From Betaproteobacteria bacterium (lineage in GTDB: Bacteria > Pseudomonadota > Gammaproteobacteria > Burkholderiales > Casimicrobiaceae), in contig JADKKQ010000001.1 of assembly GCA_016720425.1 (NCBI GenBank), positions 868,001 through 932,000 on the forward strand: 64,000 nt of DNA, read 5' to 3'. Position numbers and translations under genes: made by a program. How positions within the stretch are numbered: position 1 is the first letter of the stretch; each line of letters opens with the position of its first letter. Under the pieces are notes generated by a model. That model was not told the DNA's origin and ran no database searches. It saw only the letters and a program-made list of their open reading frames with translations. Shown piece after piece: positions 1 to 9,238 of this stretch.

Positions 1-2
1 TC

Positions 3-1781
3 GTGTTCCTGATGTTCTCGATCGGGCTCGAGTTCAGCCTCCCGCAGTTGCGGGCGATGCGGCGCGCGGTGTTCGGCCTGGGTCTCGCGCAGGTCGCGAT
101 CACGACCATCGCCGCGATGATCGGCCTGCAGTTCCTGGGTTACGGCTGGCAGGCCGGATTCGCGCTCGGCGGCGCGCTGGCGATGAGCAGCACGGCGATC
201 GTTTCCAAGATGCTGGCGGAGCGGATGGAGCTCGCGGCGCCGCACGGGCGCGACGTCATGGGGATCCTGCTGTTCCAGGACCTCGCCGTCGTGCTGTTCC
301 TGATCCTGCTGCCCTCGCTCAACCGCAGCGGCCCCGAGCTGGCGCTGGCGATCGGGCTCGCCTTCGTCAAGGCCGGGGCGGCGCTGGCGCTGATCCTGTT
401 CGCGGCGCAGCGGCCGATGCGCGCGTGGTTCCACCTGGTCGCGCGGCAGCGCAGCTCCGAGCTCTTCATGCTCAACCTGCTGCTGATCACGCTCGGGCTC
501 GCGGCGATGACCGAGCTCGCCGGGCTGTCGCTGGCGCTGGGCGCGTTCCTGGCCGGGATGCTGATCGCCGAGACCGAGTACCGCTACCAGGTCGAGGAGG
601 ACATCAAGCCGTTCCGCGACGTGCTGCTGGGCCTGTTCTTCATCACCATGGGCATGGCGCTCGACCTGTCGATCGTCGCCGCGAACTGGGGCTGGGTGGC
701 GCTGCTGCTGGTGGTGCCGGTGCTGGTCAAGCTGGTGCTGATCGTGCTGCTCTCGCGCCTGTTCGGCGCGGCGCCGGCGACGGCCTGGCGGACCGGGTTC
801 CATCTGGCGCAGGCGGGCGAGTTCGCGCTGGTGATGCTGGCGCTGATGCGGGTGCACGATCTGGTCGAGCCGACGCTGGCCCAGCTGGTGCTGGCGGCGA
901 TGGTGCTGTCGATGCTGGCGGCGCCCCTCATCATCCAGTTCTCCGAGCCGATCGTGCGTCGGCTGACGGCCAACGACTGGCTGGCCCGCGCGGCGCAGCT
1001 CACCCAGATCGCCGCCACGACGATGGCGCGGCAGGAGCACGTGCTGATCTGCGGTTTCGGGCGCAGCGGGCAGAACCTCGCGCGGCTGCTCGACGCGGAG
1101 GAGATCCCCTTCATCGCCCTCGACGCCGATCCGCAGCGGGTGCGCGAGGCCGCCGGCGCCGGCAGCAGCGTCGTCTACGGCGACGCCGGCCGGCGCGAGA
1201 CGCTGGTGGCCGCGGGGCTCGCCAAGGCCCGGGCGGTGGTCGTCACGTTCGCCGACACCGCGATCGCGCTGAAAATCCTCCATCACGTCCAGCAGATGCG
1301 TCCCGAGCTGCCGGTGGTCGTGCGCACCGTCGACGACAGCGAGCTCGACCGGCTGATGGCGGCGGGCGCCTCCGAGGTGGTGCCCGAGGTGCTCGAAGGC
1401 AGCCTCATGCTCGCGTCGCACTCGCTGCTGCTGCTCGGCGTGCCGCTGAATCGGGTGCTGTCGCGGATCCGCGCCATCCGCGAGGAGCGCTACAGCCTGT
1501 TCCGCGGGTTCTTCCACGGCGCGACCGACGCCGCCGACGCCGCCGACAACCTGCAGCCCCGGCTGCACTCGGTGATGCTGCCCGACCGGGCGTACGCGGT
1601 GGGCCGCACGCTGGCGGAACTGGATGTCGCCGCGCTGGTCGAGGTCACCGGGGTGCGCCGGCGCGGCCTGCGCTCGCAGCGTCCCGGGGCCGACTGGCGC
1701 TTCGAGGGCGGGGACGTCGTGGTGCTGCTCGGCCTGCCGGAGAATCTCGCGTCGGCGGAGCGGCTGCTGCTGCAGGCGTAG
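3..1781 (+). CDS. KefB/KefC-type cation:proton antiporter, 5' end cut by window
   Basis: Inner-membrane monovalent cation:proton antiporter of the CPA2 family with a cytoplasmic regulatory domain. The 592 visible residues begin inside the first membrane segments (FLMFSIGLEF is normally internal), so the true start lies before the window and the GTG at base 3 is not the start. About ten hydrophobic helices run to roughly residue 325. A TrkA-N Rossmann domain follows (HVLICGFGRSG near residue 348, the GxGxxG nucleotide fold), then a TrkA-C-like end. Family knowledge: such proteins exchange K+ or Na+ for H+ and may be gated by nucleotide or glutathione adducts. I cannot tell KefB from KefC or from a generic member. 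Confidence 0.88.
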   Translation: MFLMFSIGLEFSLPQLRAMRRAVFGLGLAQVAITTIAAMIGLQFLGYGWQAGFALGGALAMSSTAIVSKMLAERMELAAPHGRDVMGILLFQDLAVVLFLILLPSLNRSGPELALAIGLAFVKAGAALALILFAAQRPMRAWFHLVARQRSSELFMLNLLLITLGLAAMTELAGLSLALGAFLAGMLIAETEYRYQVEEDIKPFRDVLLGLFFITMGMALDLSIVAANWGWVALLLVVPVLVKLVLIVLLSRLFGAAPATAWRTGFHLAQAGEFALVMLALMRVHDLVEPTLAQLVLAAMVLSMLAAPLIIQFSEPIVRRLTANDWLARAAQLTQIAATTMARQEHVLICGFGRSGQNLARLLDAEEIPFIALDADPQRVREAAGAGSSVVYGDAGRRETLVAAGLAKARAVVVTFADTAIALKILHHVQQMRPELPVVVRTVDDSELDRLMAAGASEVVPEVLEGSLMLASHSLLLLGVPLNRVLSRIRAIREERYSLFRGFFHGATDAADAADNLQPRLHSVMLPDRAYAVGRTLAELDVAALVEVTGVRRRGLRSQRPGADWRFEGGDVVVLLGLPENLASAERLLLQA

Positions 1782-1902
1782 GCGGCCCCTTGCCGGTGAA
1801 CGTTCCGGCCGCGGCGACGGTCGCCACCGCACCCCCTCGGGTCGCTCGGTCGCCCCCGCGGCTGCGCGGCAGGGCGGGTTCGTCATAACTGACCCGCGGT
1901 CA

Positions 1903-1932
1903 TTGTTACCGCCGGGACGCTCAGGCTACAAT
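1903..1932 (+). promoter_or_regulatory. Sigma-70-type promoter for the mla operon
   Basis: TTGTTA at 1903-1908 and TACAAT at 1927-1932 are 18 bp apart. The predicted start of transcription is near 1939, about 27 nt before the mlaF ATG. It lies in the only sizeable gap before the tightly packed mla genes. Confidence 0.55.
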
Positions 1933-1965
1933 CGCCCCCTTGCCCCCAAGGCTCGGTCGAACCTG

Positions 1966-2808
1966 ATGAATGCCGTCGCGCCGGACGTTTCCGGACTTCC
2001 GTCTGTTGCCGCCGACCACGCCGTCGAACTCGTCGACGTGCGCTTCGGCTACGACGCGCGGACGGTGCTGGACGGCATCTCGATGACCATTCCCCGCGGC
2101 AAGGTGGTCGCGATCATGGGCGGCTCCGGCTGCGGCAAGACCACGATCCTGCGGCTCATCGGCGGGCAGCTGCGACCGCGCACGGGACAGGTGCGGGTGG
2201 ACGGCCAGTCGGTGCCCGAACTCGACCGCGAGGGCCTCTACGAGCTGCGGCGCCGGATCGGCATGCTGTTCCAGTTCGGCGCGCTGTTCACCGACATGAC
2301 CGTCTACGAGAACGTCGCCTTCGTGCTGCGCGAGCACACCGACCTGCCCGAGGAGCTCATTCGCGACCTGGTGCTGATGAAGCTCCACGCCGTGGGCCTG
2401 CGCGGTGCAGCGCAGCTGAAGCCGGCCGAGCTGTCGGGCGGCATGGCGCGTCGCGTCGCCTTGGCCCGGGCGATCGCGCTCGATCCGATGCTCGTGATGT
2501 ACGACGAGCCGTTTGCCGGGCTGGATCCGATTTCGCTGGGAGTCGTCGGCCAGCTGATCCGCCGCCTCAACGACGCGCTGGGCGTGACCTCGGTGGTCGT
2601 CACCCACGACATCTACGAGTCGCTCAAGATCGTCGACTACATCTACTTCGTCTCCGAAGGCCGCATCGTCGCCCAGGGCACGCCGGCCGAGGTCCGGGCG
2701 TCGGACGAGGCCTACGTCCGTCAGTTCGTCGACGGCGCTGCGGACGGCCCGGTGCCGTTCCACTATCCGGCGCCGTCGTACCGTTCGGAGCTCTTCGCCC
2801 GTGCCTAG
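1966..2808 (+). CDS. mlaF: Phospholipid ABC transporter ATP-binding protein MlaF
   Basis: Cytoplasmic ATPase of the Mla system, which moves phospholipids between the inner and outer membranes and keeps the outer leaflet asymmetric. The 280 residues carry Walker A GGSGCGKTT (52-60), Q-loop Gln103, signature LSGGM (156-160), Walker B ending YDEP (179-182) and H-loop His214. The frame is open further upstream, but the ATG at 1966 gives the family length and sits just after a good promoter. First gene of a packed operon; its end overlaps the mlaE GTG by 8 nt. Confidence 0.95.
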   Translation: MNAVAPDVSGLPSVAADHAVELVDVRFGYDARTVLDGISMTIPRGKVVAIMGGSGCGKTTILRLIGGQLRPRTGQVRVDGQSVPELDREGLYELRRRIGMLFQFGALFTDMTVYENVAFVLREHTDLPEELIRDLVLMKLHAVGLRGAAQLKPAELSGGMARRVALARAIALDPMLVMYDEPFAGLDPISLGVVGQLIRRLNDALGVTSVVVTHDIYESLKIVDYIYFVSEGRIVAQGTPAEVRASDEAYVRQFVDGAADGPVPFHYPAPSYRSELFARA

Positions 2809-3610
2809 CGAGCTTGCTTCCGGCGCAGTCGAACTGCTGCGGCGGGTAGGCGCCGGGGCCATCGCCTTCGTTTCCCGACTGGGCTACTCGGCACGGTTCT
2901 CGCTGGCTGTCGTCGTCCAGACGCCGGAGGCCTTCCGCCGGCTGCCGCTGACGCTGCGCGAGATCTACTTCGCCGGCGTCCTGTCGCTGATCATCATCCT
3001 GGTCTCGGGGATGTTCATCGGCATGGTGCTGGCGCTGCAGGGCTACGACGTCCTCAACCGCTACGGCGCCGACGAATCGCTGGGCATCCTGGTGGCGCTG
3101 TCGCTGGTGCGGGAGCTCGGACCGGTGGTCGCCGGTCTGCTGTTCGCCAGCCGCGCCGGCAGCGCGATCACCGCGGAGATCGGCTTGATGAAGGCGACCG
3201 AGCAGCTGTCGGCGATGGAGATGATGGCCGTCGACCCGATGGCGAGGGTGGTCGCGCCCCGCTTCTGGGGCGGCGTCATCTCGATGCCGCTGCTGGCGGC
3301 GCTGTTCTCGATGCTGGGGATCTACGGTGCCTATCTCGTCGGCGTCAAGCTGATCGGCATCGACGCCGGTGCGTTCTGGGGCAACATGCAGGCGGCCGTC
3401 GACTTCCGCACCGACGTCGTCAACGGCATCATCAAGAGCGTCGTCTTCGGCATCGCCGTCAGCATGATCGCCGTGTTCGAGGGTTTCGATGCCAAGCCGA
3501 CCGCCGAGGGCGTGTCGAGCGCGACGACGCGCACCGTGGTGGCGAGCTCGCTGGTCATACTGGCGCTCGATTTCGTGCTCACCGTCTTCATGTTCCGGGG
3601 GGCGGCATGA
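2801..3610 (+). CDS. mlaE: Phospholipid ABC transporter permease MlaE
   Basis: Inner-membrane permease of the MlaFEDB complex. The 269 residues contain the usual five or so hydrophobic helices and the conserved stretch around LVRELGPVVAGLLFASRAGSAI with the EIG coupling motif (ITAEIGLMKATEQ) that contacts MlaF. The start is GTG and overlaps the mlaF stop by 8 nt, which implies translational coupling. Length and neighbours match the MlaE/YrbE family closely. Confidence 0.95.
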   Translation: MPSELASGAVELLRRVGAGAIAFVSRLGYSARFSLAVVVQTPEAFRRLPLTLREIYFAGVLSLIIILVSGMFIGMVLALQGYDVLNRYGADESLGILVALSLVRELGPVVAGLLFASRAGSAITAEIGLMKATEQLSAMEMMAVDPMARVVAPRFWGGVISMPLLAALFSMLGIYGAYLVGVKLIGIDAGAFWGNMQAAVDFRTDVVNGIIKSVVFGIAVSMIAVFEGFDAKPTAEGVSSATTRTVVASSLVILALDFVLTVFMFRGAA

Positions 3611-3686
3611 GACGCCCGGACCGCCGGGTCGGCCAATTCCGCACCCTGCGGCAGGGGAGCCCGCGGCGGCAACAGGAGATCACTGC

Positions 3687-4151
3687 ATGAGTCGCGCCAC
3701 GCTCGACCTCTGGGTCGGCATCTTCGTCACCATCGGCCTCGGTGCGGTGGTGTTCCTCGCGCTCAAGGTCGGCAACCTGACCTCGTTCAACACCGCCCCC
3801 GGCTACCGGGTCGAGGCGCGCTTCGACAACATCGGCGGGCTGAAGCTGCGCGCCCCGGTCAAGGCGGCGGGCGTGGCCGTCGGCCGCGTGGAGGCGATTC
3901 GCCTCGATCCGGCCACCTACCAGGCGGTGGTGACGATCAGGATCGACCACGGCTTCGAGTTCACCGCCGACACCATCGCGTCGATCCTGACCTCGGGGCT
4001 GCTGGGCGAGGTGTACATCGGGCTCGACGTCGGCGGCGACACCCAGCTGATCGCCGACGGCGGCAGGATCGGCAAGACGCAGTCGGCGGTGGTGCTGGAG
4101 AAGCTCATCGGCCAGTTCCTGTTCGACAAGGCGGCGGAGCCGGCCAAGTGA
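3687..4151 (+). CDS. mlaD: MCE-domain substrate-binding protein MlaD
   Basis: Periplasmic, membrane-anchored MCE protein that forms a hexameric ring on MlaE and passes lipid to MlaC. The 154 residues have one N-terminal membrane helix (about residues 6-28, LWVGIFVTIGLGAVVFLALK) followed by a single MCE domain (YRVEARFDNIGGLKLRAPVKAAGV...). The ATG at 3687 was chosen because the helix begins right behind it; the frame stays open upstream without family similarity. The stop overlaps the mlaA GTG (GTGA). It is slightly shorter than E. coli MlaD (183 aa), at the C-terminus. Confidence 0.93.
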   Translation: MSRATLDLWVGIFVTIGLGAVVFLALKVGNLTSFNTAPGYRVEARFDNIGGLKLRAPVKAAGVAVGRVEAIRLDPATYQAVVTIRIDHGFEFTADTIASILTSGLLGEVYIGLDVGGDTQLIADGGRIGKTQSAVVLEKLIGQFLFDKAAEPAK

Positions 4152-4849
4152 AGCACCTGCTGCGCATCGCCGCGGCGCTCGCGGCTGCCGCACTGTTGGC
4201 CGGTTGCGCCACGACGGCGTCGCGGGTCGACCCGCTGGAGCCGATGAACCGGGCGCTGTTCGACGTCCACGAGGTCGTCGACGGCAACGTCGTGCGGCCG
4301 ATCGCGCAGGCCTACGTCGACTACGTGCCGGAGCTGCTGCGGGTCGGCGTCTCCAACTTCTACAACAACATCGACGACCTGTTCTCGGGTTTCAACGGCC
4401 TGCTGCAGGGCAAGCCGCAGAAGGCGGGCGACGATTTCGGCCGGGTGCTGGTGAACACGCTGTTCGGTCTGGGCGGCATCCTGGACCCGGCGTCGGACCT
4501 GGGCATCGAGCGCGGCAACGAGGACTTTGGCCAGACCTTCGTCCACTGGGGGCTGCCGACGGGGCCCTATTTCTTCGTCCCGCTGTTCGGGCCGACGACC
4601 GCGGTCGACGCCACCGGCGCCGTCGTGCGCGTGCTCTGGGGGCCGGTCAGCGAAATTTCGTACGTGCCGCTGCGCAATTCGCTGTACGGCCTCGGCTACG
4701 TCGACCTGCGCGCCCGCGCGCTGGCGGCGGGCGACATTCTCGACACCGCGGCGCTCGACCGCTACCTCTTCACCCGCAATGCCTATGTGCAGCGCCGGCG
4801 CTACCTCGTCTTCGACGGCAGCCCGCCGGCGGAACCCGAGGACGAATAG
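4148..4849 (+). CDS. mlaA: Outer-membrane lipoprotein MlaA (VacJ)
   Basis: Outer-membrane lipoprotein that removes mislocalised phospholipids from the outer leaflet and hands them to MlaC. The 233 residues begin with a lipoprotein signal ending in LLAGC, with the lipidated Cys at position 20, and continue with VacJ hallmarks such as DPLEPMNRALF near residue 28 and LLDPASDLGI-like and PTGPYFFVPLFGP segments. GTG start overlapping mlaD by 4 nt. Having mlaA inside the mla operon, between mlaD and mlaC, is common in Betaproteobacteria and differs from E. coli, where vacJ is elsewhere. Confidence 0.95.
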   Translation: MKHLLRIAAALAAAALLAGCATTASRVDPLEPMNRALFDVHEVVDGNVVRPIAQAYVDYVPELLRVGVSNFYNNIDDLFSGFNGLLQGKPQKAGDDFGRVLVNTLFGLGGILDPASDLGIERGNEDFGQTFVHWGLPTGPYFFVPLFGPTTAVDATGAVVRVLWGPVSEISYVPLRNSLYGLGYVDLRARALAAGDILDTAALDRYLFTRNAYVQRRRYLVFDGSPPAEPEDE

Positions 4850-4852
4850 ACG

Positions 4853-5488
4853 ATGCGTATCGCGCCCCTGTTGCGGCGGTTCGCCGCGATCGCCGCCGGC
4901 GCCGCGATGGCGCTGCTGCTCGCGGCCGCGCCCGTCGCGGCGCAGGAGGCGCCCGACGCGCTGGTCAAGCGCGTGTCGCAGGAAGTGCTGCAGATCGTCA
5001 AGACCGATCCGCTGGTCCAGGCCGGCAACGAGGCGCGAATCCGCGAGGTGGTCGAGGTCAAGCTGCTGCCGAACTTCGACTTCGCCCGGATGACGGCGCT
5101 GGCGATGGGCCGCAACTGGCGCGCCGCGTCGCCGGAACAGCAGAAGCGGCTGGTCGACGAGTTCCGCACGCTGCTGGTGCGCACCTACTCGGGCGCGCTC
5201 AACCAGTACCGCAACGAGACCATCGACTACAAGCCGCTGCGGATGAATCCGGCCGACACCGAGGTCATCGTGCGCACCGCGGTGCTGAAGCCGGGCGGCT
5301 CGCCGATCCAGATCGACTACAGCATGGGCAAGAAGCCCGACGGCTGGAAGGCCTACGACGTCATCGTCGCCGGCGTGTCGCTGGTCACCAACTATCGCGA
5401 CGAGTTCAACCAGCAGGTCCAGTCGGGCGGCGTCGACGGCCTGCTGAAGACGCTGGCCGACAAGAACAAGGGAGTCGCGGGCAAGTGA
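4853..5488 (+). CDS. mlaC: Periplasmic phospholipid carrier MlaC
   Basis: Soluble periplasmic shuttle that carries phospholipid between MlaA and MlaD. The 211 residues start with a cleavable signal peptide (hydrophobic core about 10-28, likely cut near AQEA at residue 30). The MlaC/Ttg2D domain follows (KTDPLVQAGNEARIREVVEVKLLPNFDFARMTALAMG). Only 3 nt separate it from mlaA, and it overlaps mlaB by 4 nt, so it belongs to the same transcript. Confidence 0.94.
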   Translation: MRIAPLLRRFAAIAAGAAMALLLAAAPVAAQEAPDALVKRVSQEVLQIVKTDPLVQAGNEARIREVVEVKLLPNFDFARMTALAMGRNWRAASPEQQKRLVDEFRTLLVRTYSGALNQYRNETIDYKPLRMNPADTEVIVRTAVLKPGGSPIQIDYSMGKKPDGWKAYDVIVAGVSLVTNYRDEFNQQVQSGGVDGLLKTLADKNKGVAGK

Positions 5489-5820
5489 TCGCCAGCTGCG
5501 GCCGGCAGACCGACGCGGCGGCGCTCGCCGCCCGTTTCGTCGCCGCCGACGGCGGCGCGCGCTGGGCGTTCGGCGGCGCATTGACGTTCGGCAACGCGGC
5601 GGCGGTGCTGGAGGCGGCGACCGGGCTCGCGCTGCCGGCGTCGGGCGTCGTCGACTGCGCCGGGCTGACCGCCGTCGACTCGGCCGCCGTGACCGTGCTG
5701 CTGGCACTGAAGCGCCGCGCCGCCGAGAACGGCGTCGACCTCGGCTTCGTCAACGCCCCGGGGCCGCTGCGGGCGCTGGCCGACGTCTACGATGTCGAGG
5801 GCCTGCTCGGCATCGCCTGA
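5485..5820 (+). CDS. mlaB: STAS-domain protein MlaB
   Basis: Small cytoplasmic STAS protein that binds MlaF and is needed for ATPase assembly and activity. The GTG at 5485 overlaps the mlaC stop (GTGA) and gives 111 residues. The STAS core is visible as VVDCAGLTAVDSAAVTVLLALKRRA, with the conserved Asp-Ser at the helix start. It closes the mla operon; about 70 nt of spacer follow before the next ABC transporter. The same frame is open far upstream, but that part is shadow sequence of mlaA and mlaC. Confidence 0.88.
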   Translation: MIASCGRQTDAAALAARFVAADGGARWAFGGALTFGNAAAVLEAATGLALPASGVVDCAGLTAVDSAAVTVLLALKRRAAENGVDLGFVNAPGPLRALADVYDVEGLLGIA

Positions 5821-5889
5821 ACCCGTCCCCAAGACGGGGCCGCCCGGTCCCCGCGTCCGCGCCGCACGCTCCCCTCCGACCGCTCCGCC

Positions 5890-6801
5890 ATGACCCCCGC
5901 CGTCGCCGTCACCGACATCGCCCGCCGCTTCGGCCGCGTCCAGGCGCTCGACGGCGTGAGCCTCGCCGTCGAGGAGGGCGAGTTCTTCGGGCTGCTCGGC
6001 CCCAACGGCGCCGGCAAGACGACGCTGATCTCCATCCTGGCCGGCCTGGTGCGGCCGGACCGGGGCAGCGCCCGCATCAAGGGACACGACGTCGTCGCCG
6101 ACTATCGCCTCGCCCGCCGCGCGCTGGGGGTCGTGCCGCAGGAACTGGTGTTCGACCCGTTCTTCTCGGTGCGCGAAACGCTGGAGCTGCAGTCCGGCTA
6201 CTTCGGCATCACCGGCAACGACGCCTGGATCGACGAGATCCTCCACCACCTCGCGCTCACCGCCAAGGCCGACGCCAACATGCGCTCGCTGTCGGGCGGC
6301 ATGAAGCGCCGCGTGCTGGTCGGCCAGGCGCTGGTGCACAAGCCCCCGGTGATCGTCCTCGACGAGCCGACCGCGGGCGTCGACGTCGAACTGCGCCAGA
6401 GCCTGTGGGCGTTCATCCGCAAGCTCAACCGGGACGGGCACACGATCATCCTCACCACCCACTACCTCGAGGAAGCCGAGGCGCTCTGCGGCCGCATCGC
6501 GATGCTCAAGGCCGGCAAGGTGGTCGCGCTCGACACCACGCACAACCTGCTGTCGCGCTTCGCCGGGCTCACCGTCCGCCTGGTGGCGCCGGCCGTCCCC
6601 GCCGCCTGGCAGCCGCGGATCCTGCGTCGCGAAGGCGGCGTCTTCTTTCTCGGCCTCGGGAACTACGCCGAGCTCGAGACGCTGCTGGCGGCGCTGCGCC
6701 AGGACGGCATCGCCATCGCCGAGCTCGCGCTGCAGGAGACCGACCTCGAACAGGTGTTCCTGCGCATCATGAGCGGCGACGCCGGGACCGCCGCGCCATG
6801 A
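5890..6801 (+). CDS. yadG: ABC exporter ATP-binding protein (YadG-like)
   Basis: Cytoplasmic ATPase of a two-gene ABC-2 type exporter. The 303 residues show Walker A GPNGAGKTT (37-45), signature LSGGM (134-138), Walker B VIVLDEP (154-160) and switch His191. The DEPTAGVD form is typical of the ABC-2/multidrug group. Its end overlaps the permease gene by 4 nt (ATGA). The pair matches E. coli YadG/YadH in length and order; the substrate is not known from sequence. Lying directly behind mla suggests, but does not show, an envelope-related role. Confidence 0.9.
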   Translation: MTPAVAVTDIARRFGRVQALDGVSLAVEEGEFFGLLGPNGAGKTTLISILAGLVRPDRGSARIKGHDVVADYRLARRALGVVPQELVFDPFFSVRETLELQSGYFGITGNDAWIDEILHHLALTAKADANMRSLSGGMKRRVLVGQALVHKPPVIVLDEPTAGVDVELRQSLWAFIRKLNRDGHTIILTTHYLEEAEALCGRIAMLKAGKVVALDTTHNLLSRFAGLTVRLVAPAVPAAWQPRILRREGGVFFLGLGNYAELETLLAALRQDGIAIAELALQETDLEQVFLRIMSGDAGTAAP

Positions 6802-7577
6802 TCCGGGTCGCCGGCGCCGGCTGGGTCACGCTGCTCTACAAGGAGATGCTGCGCTTCTGGAAGGTGAGCTTCCAGACCATCGCCGCGCCGGTGCTGACGT
6901 CGCTCCTGTACCTGCTCATCTTCTCGCACGTGCTGGAGTCGCACGTCGCGGTGTTCGACGGCCGCGTGCGCTACACGGCGTTCCTGGTTCCGGGCCTGGT
7001 GATGATGTCGGTGCTGCAGAACGCCTTCGCCAACACCTCGTCGTCGCTGATCCAGTCGAAGATCACCGGCAACCTGATCTTCGTGCTGCTGCCGCCGCTG
7101 TCGCCGGCGGAGCTGTACTTCGCCTATGTGCTGGGGGCGATGGTCCGCGGGATGACGGTGGGCCTCGGCGTGTTCGCGGTGACGCTGTGGTTCGATCCCG
7201 GGCTGCTGCAGATCCCGCACCCGCTGTGGGCGCTCGCCTTCGCGCTGCTCGGCAGCGCCATCCTCGGCACGCTGGGCCTCATCGCCGGAATCTGGGCCGA
7301 CAAGTTCGACCAGCTGGCGGCGTTCCAGAACTTCGTCATCGTCCCGCTGACGTTCCTGTCCGGCGTCTTCTATTCGATCCACACGCTGCCCGCGTTCTGG
7401 CAGACGCTGTCGCGGTTCAACCCCTTCTTCTATATGATTGACGGCTTCCGCTACGGCTTCTTCGGCCTGTCCGACGTCTCGCCGTGGCTCTCGCTCGGCA
7501 TTGTCGCCGGGTGCTGCGCGGCGCTGTCGGCGCTCACGCTCGTGTTGCTGCAGCGCGGCTGGAAGCTGCGCGCCTGA
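6798..7577 (+). CDS. yadH: ABC-2 type permease (YadH-like)
   Basis: Inner-membrane partner of the preceding ATPase. The 259 residues from the ATG at 6798 form about six hydrophobic helices with the ABC-2 permease pattern, including the motif LSGVFYSIHTLPAFWQTLSRFNPFFYMIDGFRYGF. The frame extends upstream, but only this ATG gives a protein with family similarity, and it overlaps the ATPase stop. Transported substrate unknown. Confidence 0.9.
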   Translation: MIRVAGAGWVTLLYKEMLRFWKVSFQTIAAPVLTSLLYLLIFSHVLESHVAVFDGRVRYTAFLVPGLVMMSVLQNAFANTSSSLIQSKITGNLIFVLLPPLSPAELYFAYVLGAMVRGMTVGLGVFAVTLWFDPGLLQIPHPLWALAFALLGSAILGTLGLIAGIWADKFDQLAAFQNFVIVPLTFLSGVFYSIHTLPAFWQTLSRFNPFFYMIDGFRYGFFGLSDVSPWLSLGIVAGCCAALSALTLVLLQRGWKLRA

Positions 7578-7616
7578 AGCCGCGTCGCCCATTCCTTCAT
7601 CGCCCCGAGGCTGCCC

Positions 7617-7859
7617 ATGGTCACTGCAGAATCCATCGAACAGTCGATCGCCGCCGGCCTCGCCTGCGCGCACCTCGAGGTGCGCGGCGACGGCCACCAC
7701 TGGGAGGCGCTCATCGTGAGCCCCGCCTTCGAGCACCTGTCCAAGGTGCGCCAGCACCAGCTCGTCTACGCGGCGCTGGGCGAACGGATGCGCGAGGAGA
7801 TCCACGCGCTATCGATGACCACGCTCACGCCCGCGCAGTGGGCCGCGGCGCAGTCCTGA
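7617..7859 (+). CDS. ibaG: BolA/IbaG family protein
   Basis: Small BolA-family protein (80 aa), the type that works with monothiol glutaredoxins in iron-sulfur handling and acid stress. The BolA core is present: a helix with HLEVRGDGHHWEALIVSPAFEHLSKVRQHQLVYAAL, including the conserved histidines and the HQLVY loop. Its place between the mla/yadGH genes and murA is the same as E. coli ibaG (yrbA), which supports the name. The ATG at 7617 follows a 39-nt gap after the permease. Confidence 0.88.
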   Translation: MVTAESIEQSIAAGLACAHLEVRGDGHHWEALIVSPAFEHLSKVRQHQLVYAALGERMREEIHALSMTTLTPAQWAAAQS

Positions 7860-7878
7860 GCGGGCGCGGGACGACGCG

Positions 7879-9132
7879 ATGGACAAGCTGCTGATCGAAG
7901 GCGGGCGTCCGCTGGCCGGCGAGCTGCGCGTCTCCGGGGCGAAGAACGCGGCGCTGCCGATCCTTTGCGCGGCGCTGCTCTCGCCCGAGCCGCTGACCCT
8001 CACCAACGTGCCGCGCCTGAACGACGTGCGGACGATGCAGACGCTGCTGGCGCAGATGGGCGTGCGTCTCGACGCCGGCACCCGCGGCACGGTCGCCCTC
8101 GACGCGCGCAGCATCGACTGGCCGCTCGCCCCCTACGAGCTGGTGAAGACCATGCGCGCGTCGATCCTGGCGCTGGGGCCGCTGCTGGCGCGTTGCGGCG
8201 AGGCGCGGGTGTCGCTGCCCGGCGGCTGCGCGATCGGGCTGCGCCCGGTCGACCAGCACGTCAAGGGCCTGCAGGCGATGGGCGCCGAGATCGACCTCGA
8301 GCACGGCTACATCAATGCCCGCGCGACGCGGCTCAAGGGCACGCGCTTCGGCTTCGACCTGGTCACCGTCACCGGCACCGAGAACCTGCTGATGGCGGCG
8401 ACGCTCGCCGACGGCACCACGGTGCTGGAAAACGCGGCCCGCGAGCCGGAGGTCGTCGACCTCGCGCGCTGCCTCACGGCGATGGGCGCGCGCATCGACG
8501 GCGCGGGCACCGACCGCATCACCATCGACGGCGTGGCCGCGCTGCACGGTGCCACCCACGCGATCATGCCCGATCGCATCGAGACCGGGACCTTCCTGGC
8601 GGCGGTGGCCGCGACCGGCGGCGACGCGCTGCTCACCGGGACGCAGGCGGGAACGCTCGACGCGGTGCTGGACAAGCTGCGCGAAGCGGGGGCGACCGTC
8701 GACGAGGCGCCGGCGTCGATCCGCATCCGCCGTCGCGGCGCACTGGCCGCGATCCACATCCGCACCGCCCCCTATCCCGCGTTCCCGACCGACATGCAGG
8801 CGCAGATGATGGCGCTGGCGACACGCGCGCACGGCACGACGGTGATCACCGAGACGATCTTCGAGAACCGGATGATGCACGTCCAGGAACTCGTCCGCCT
8901 CGGCGCCGTCATCGACGTCGAAGGCAACGCCGCGATCGTCAAGGGCGTCGCCAAGCTCACCGGGGCCACCGTCATGGCCACCGACCTGCGCGCCTCGGCC
9001 TGCCTGGTCATCGCCGGGCTGATGGCCGAGGGCGAGACGACGATCGACCGCATCTACCACCTCGATCGCGGCTACGAGGAGATCGAGGAAAAGCTGTCGG
9101 CGCTCGGCGCGCGGATTCGCCGCATCCAGTGA
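7879..9132 (+). CDS. murA: UDP-N-acetylglucosamine 1-carboxyvinyltransferase MurA
   Basis: Cytoplasmic enzyme that transfers enolpyruvate from PEP to UDP-GlcNAc, the first committed step of peptidoglycan synthesis. The 417 residues match the family length. The active-site loop carries the catalytic Cys117 (PGGCAIGLRPVD), the residue alkylated by fosfomycin, and the substrate-binding Lys22-Asn23 (SGAKNAALP). It lies 19 nt after ibaG. A degenerate palindromic repeat follows the stop. Confidence 0.96.
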   Translation: MDKLLIEGGRPLAGELRVSGAKNAALPILCAALLSPEPLTLTNVPRLNDVRTMQTLLAQMGVRLDAGTRGTVALDARSIDWPLAPYELVKTMRASILALGPLLARCGEARVSLPGGCAIGLRPVDQHVKGLQAMGAEIDLEHGYINARATRLKGTRFGFDLVTVTGTENLLMAATLADGTTVLENAAREPEVVDLARCLTAMGARIDGAGTDRITIDGVAALHGATHAIMPDRIETGTFLAAVAATGGDALLTGTQAGTLDAVLDKLREAGATVDEAPASIRIRRRGALAAIHIRTAPYPAFPTDMQAQMMALATRAHGTTVITETIFENRMMHVQELVRLGAVIDVEGNAAIVKGVAKLTGATVMATDLRASACLVIAGLMAEGETTIDRIYHLDRGYEEIEEKLSALGARIRRIQ

Positions 9133-9161
9133 GCTCCTGCACCAAGGCGTTCGCCTTTCCT

Positions 9162-9236
9162 GCAGCAGCGCCCTCAGGCGCGATGGCAATCGCCGCGGTC
9201 CGGCAGGACCCGATCGCGGCTGACGCCGCTCGCAGG
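9162..9236. repeat. Degenerate REP/BIME-like palindromic pair
   Basis: Two hairpin-like arms, GCGCCCTCAGGCGCGA near 9168-9183 and ATCGCGGCTGACGCCGCT near 9213-9230, are decayed versions of the GTAG-headed repeats found intact near 31.6 and 55.5 kb. They lie directly behind murA. Confidence 0.6.
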
Positions 9237-9238
9237 GG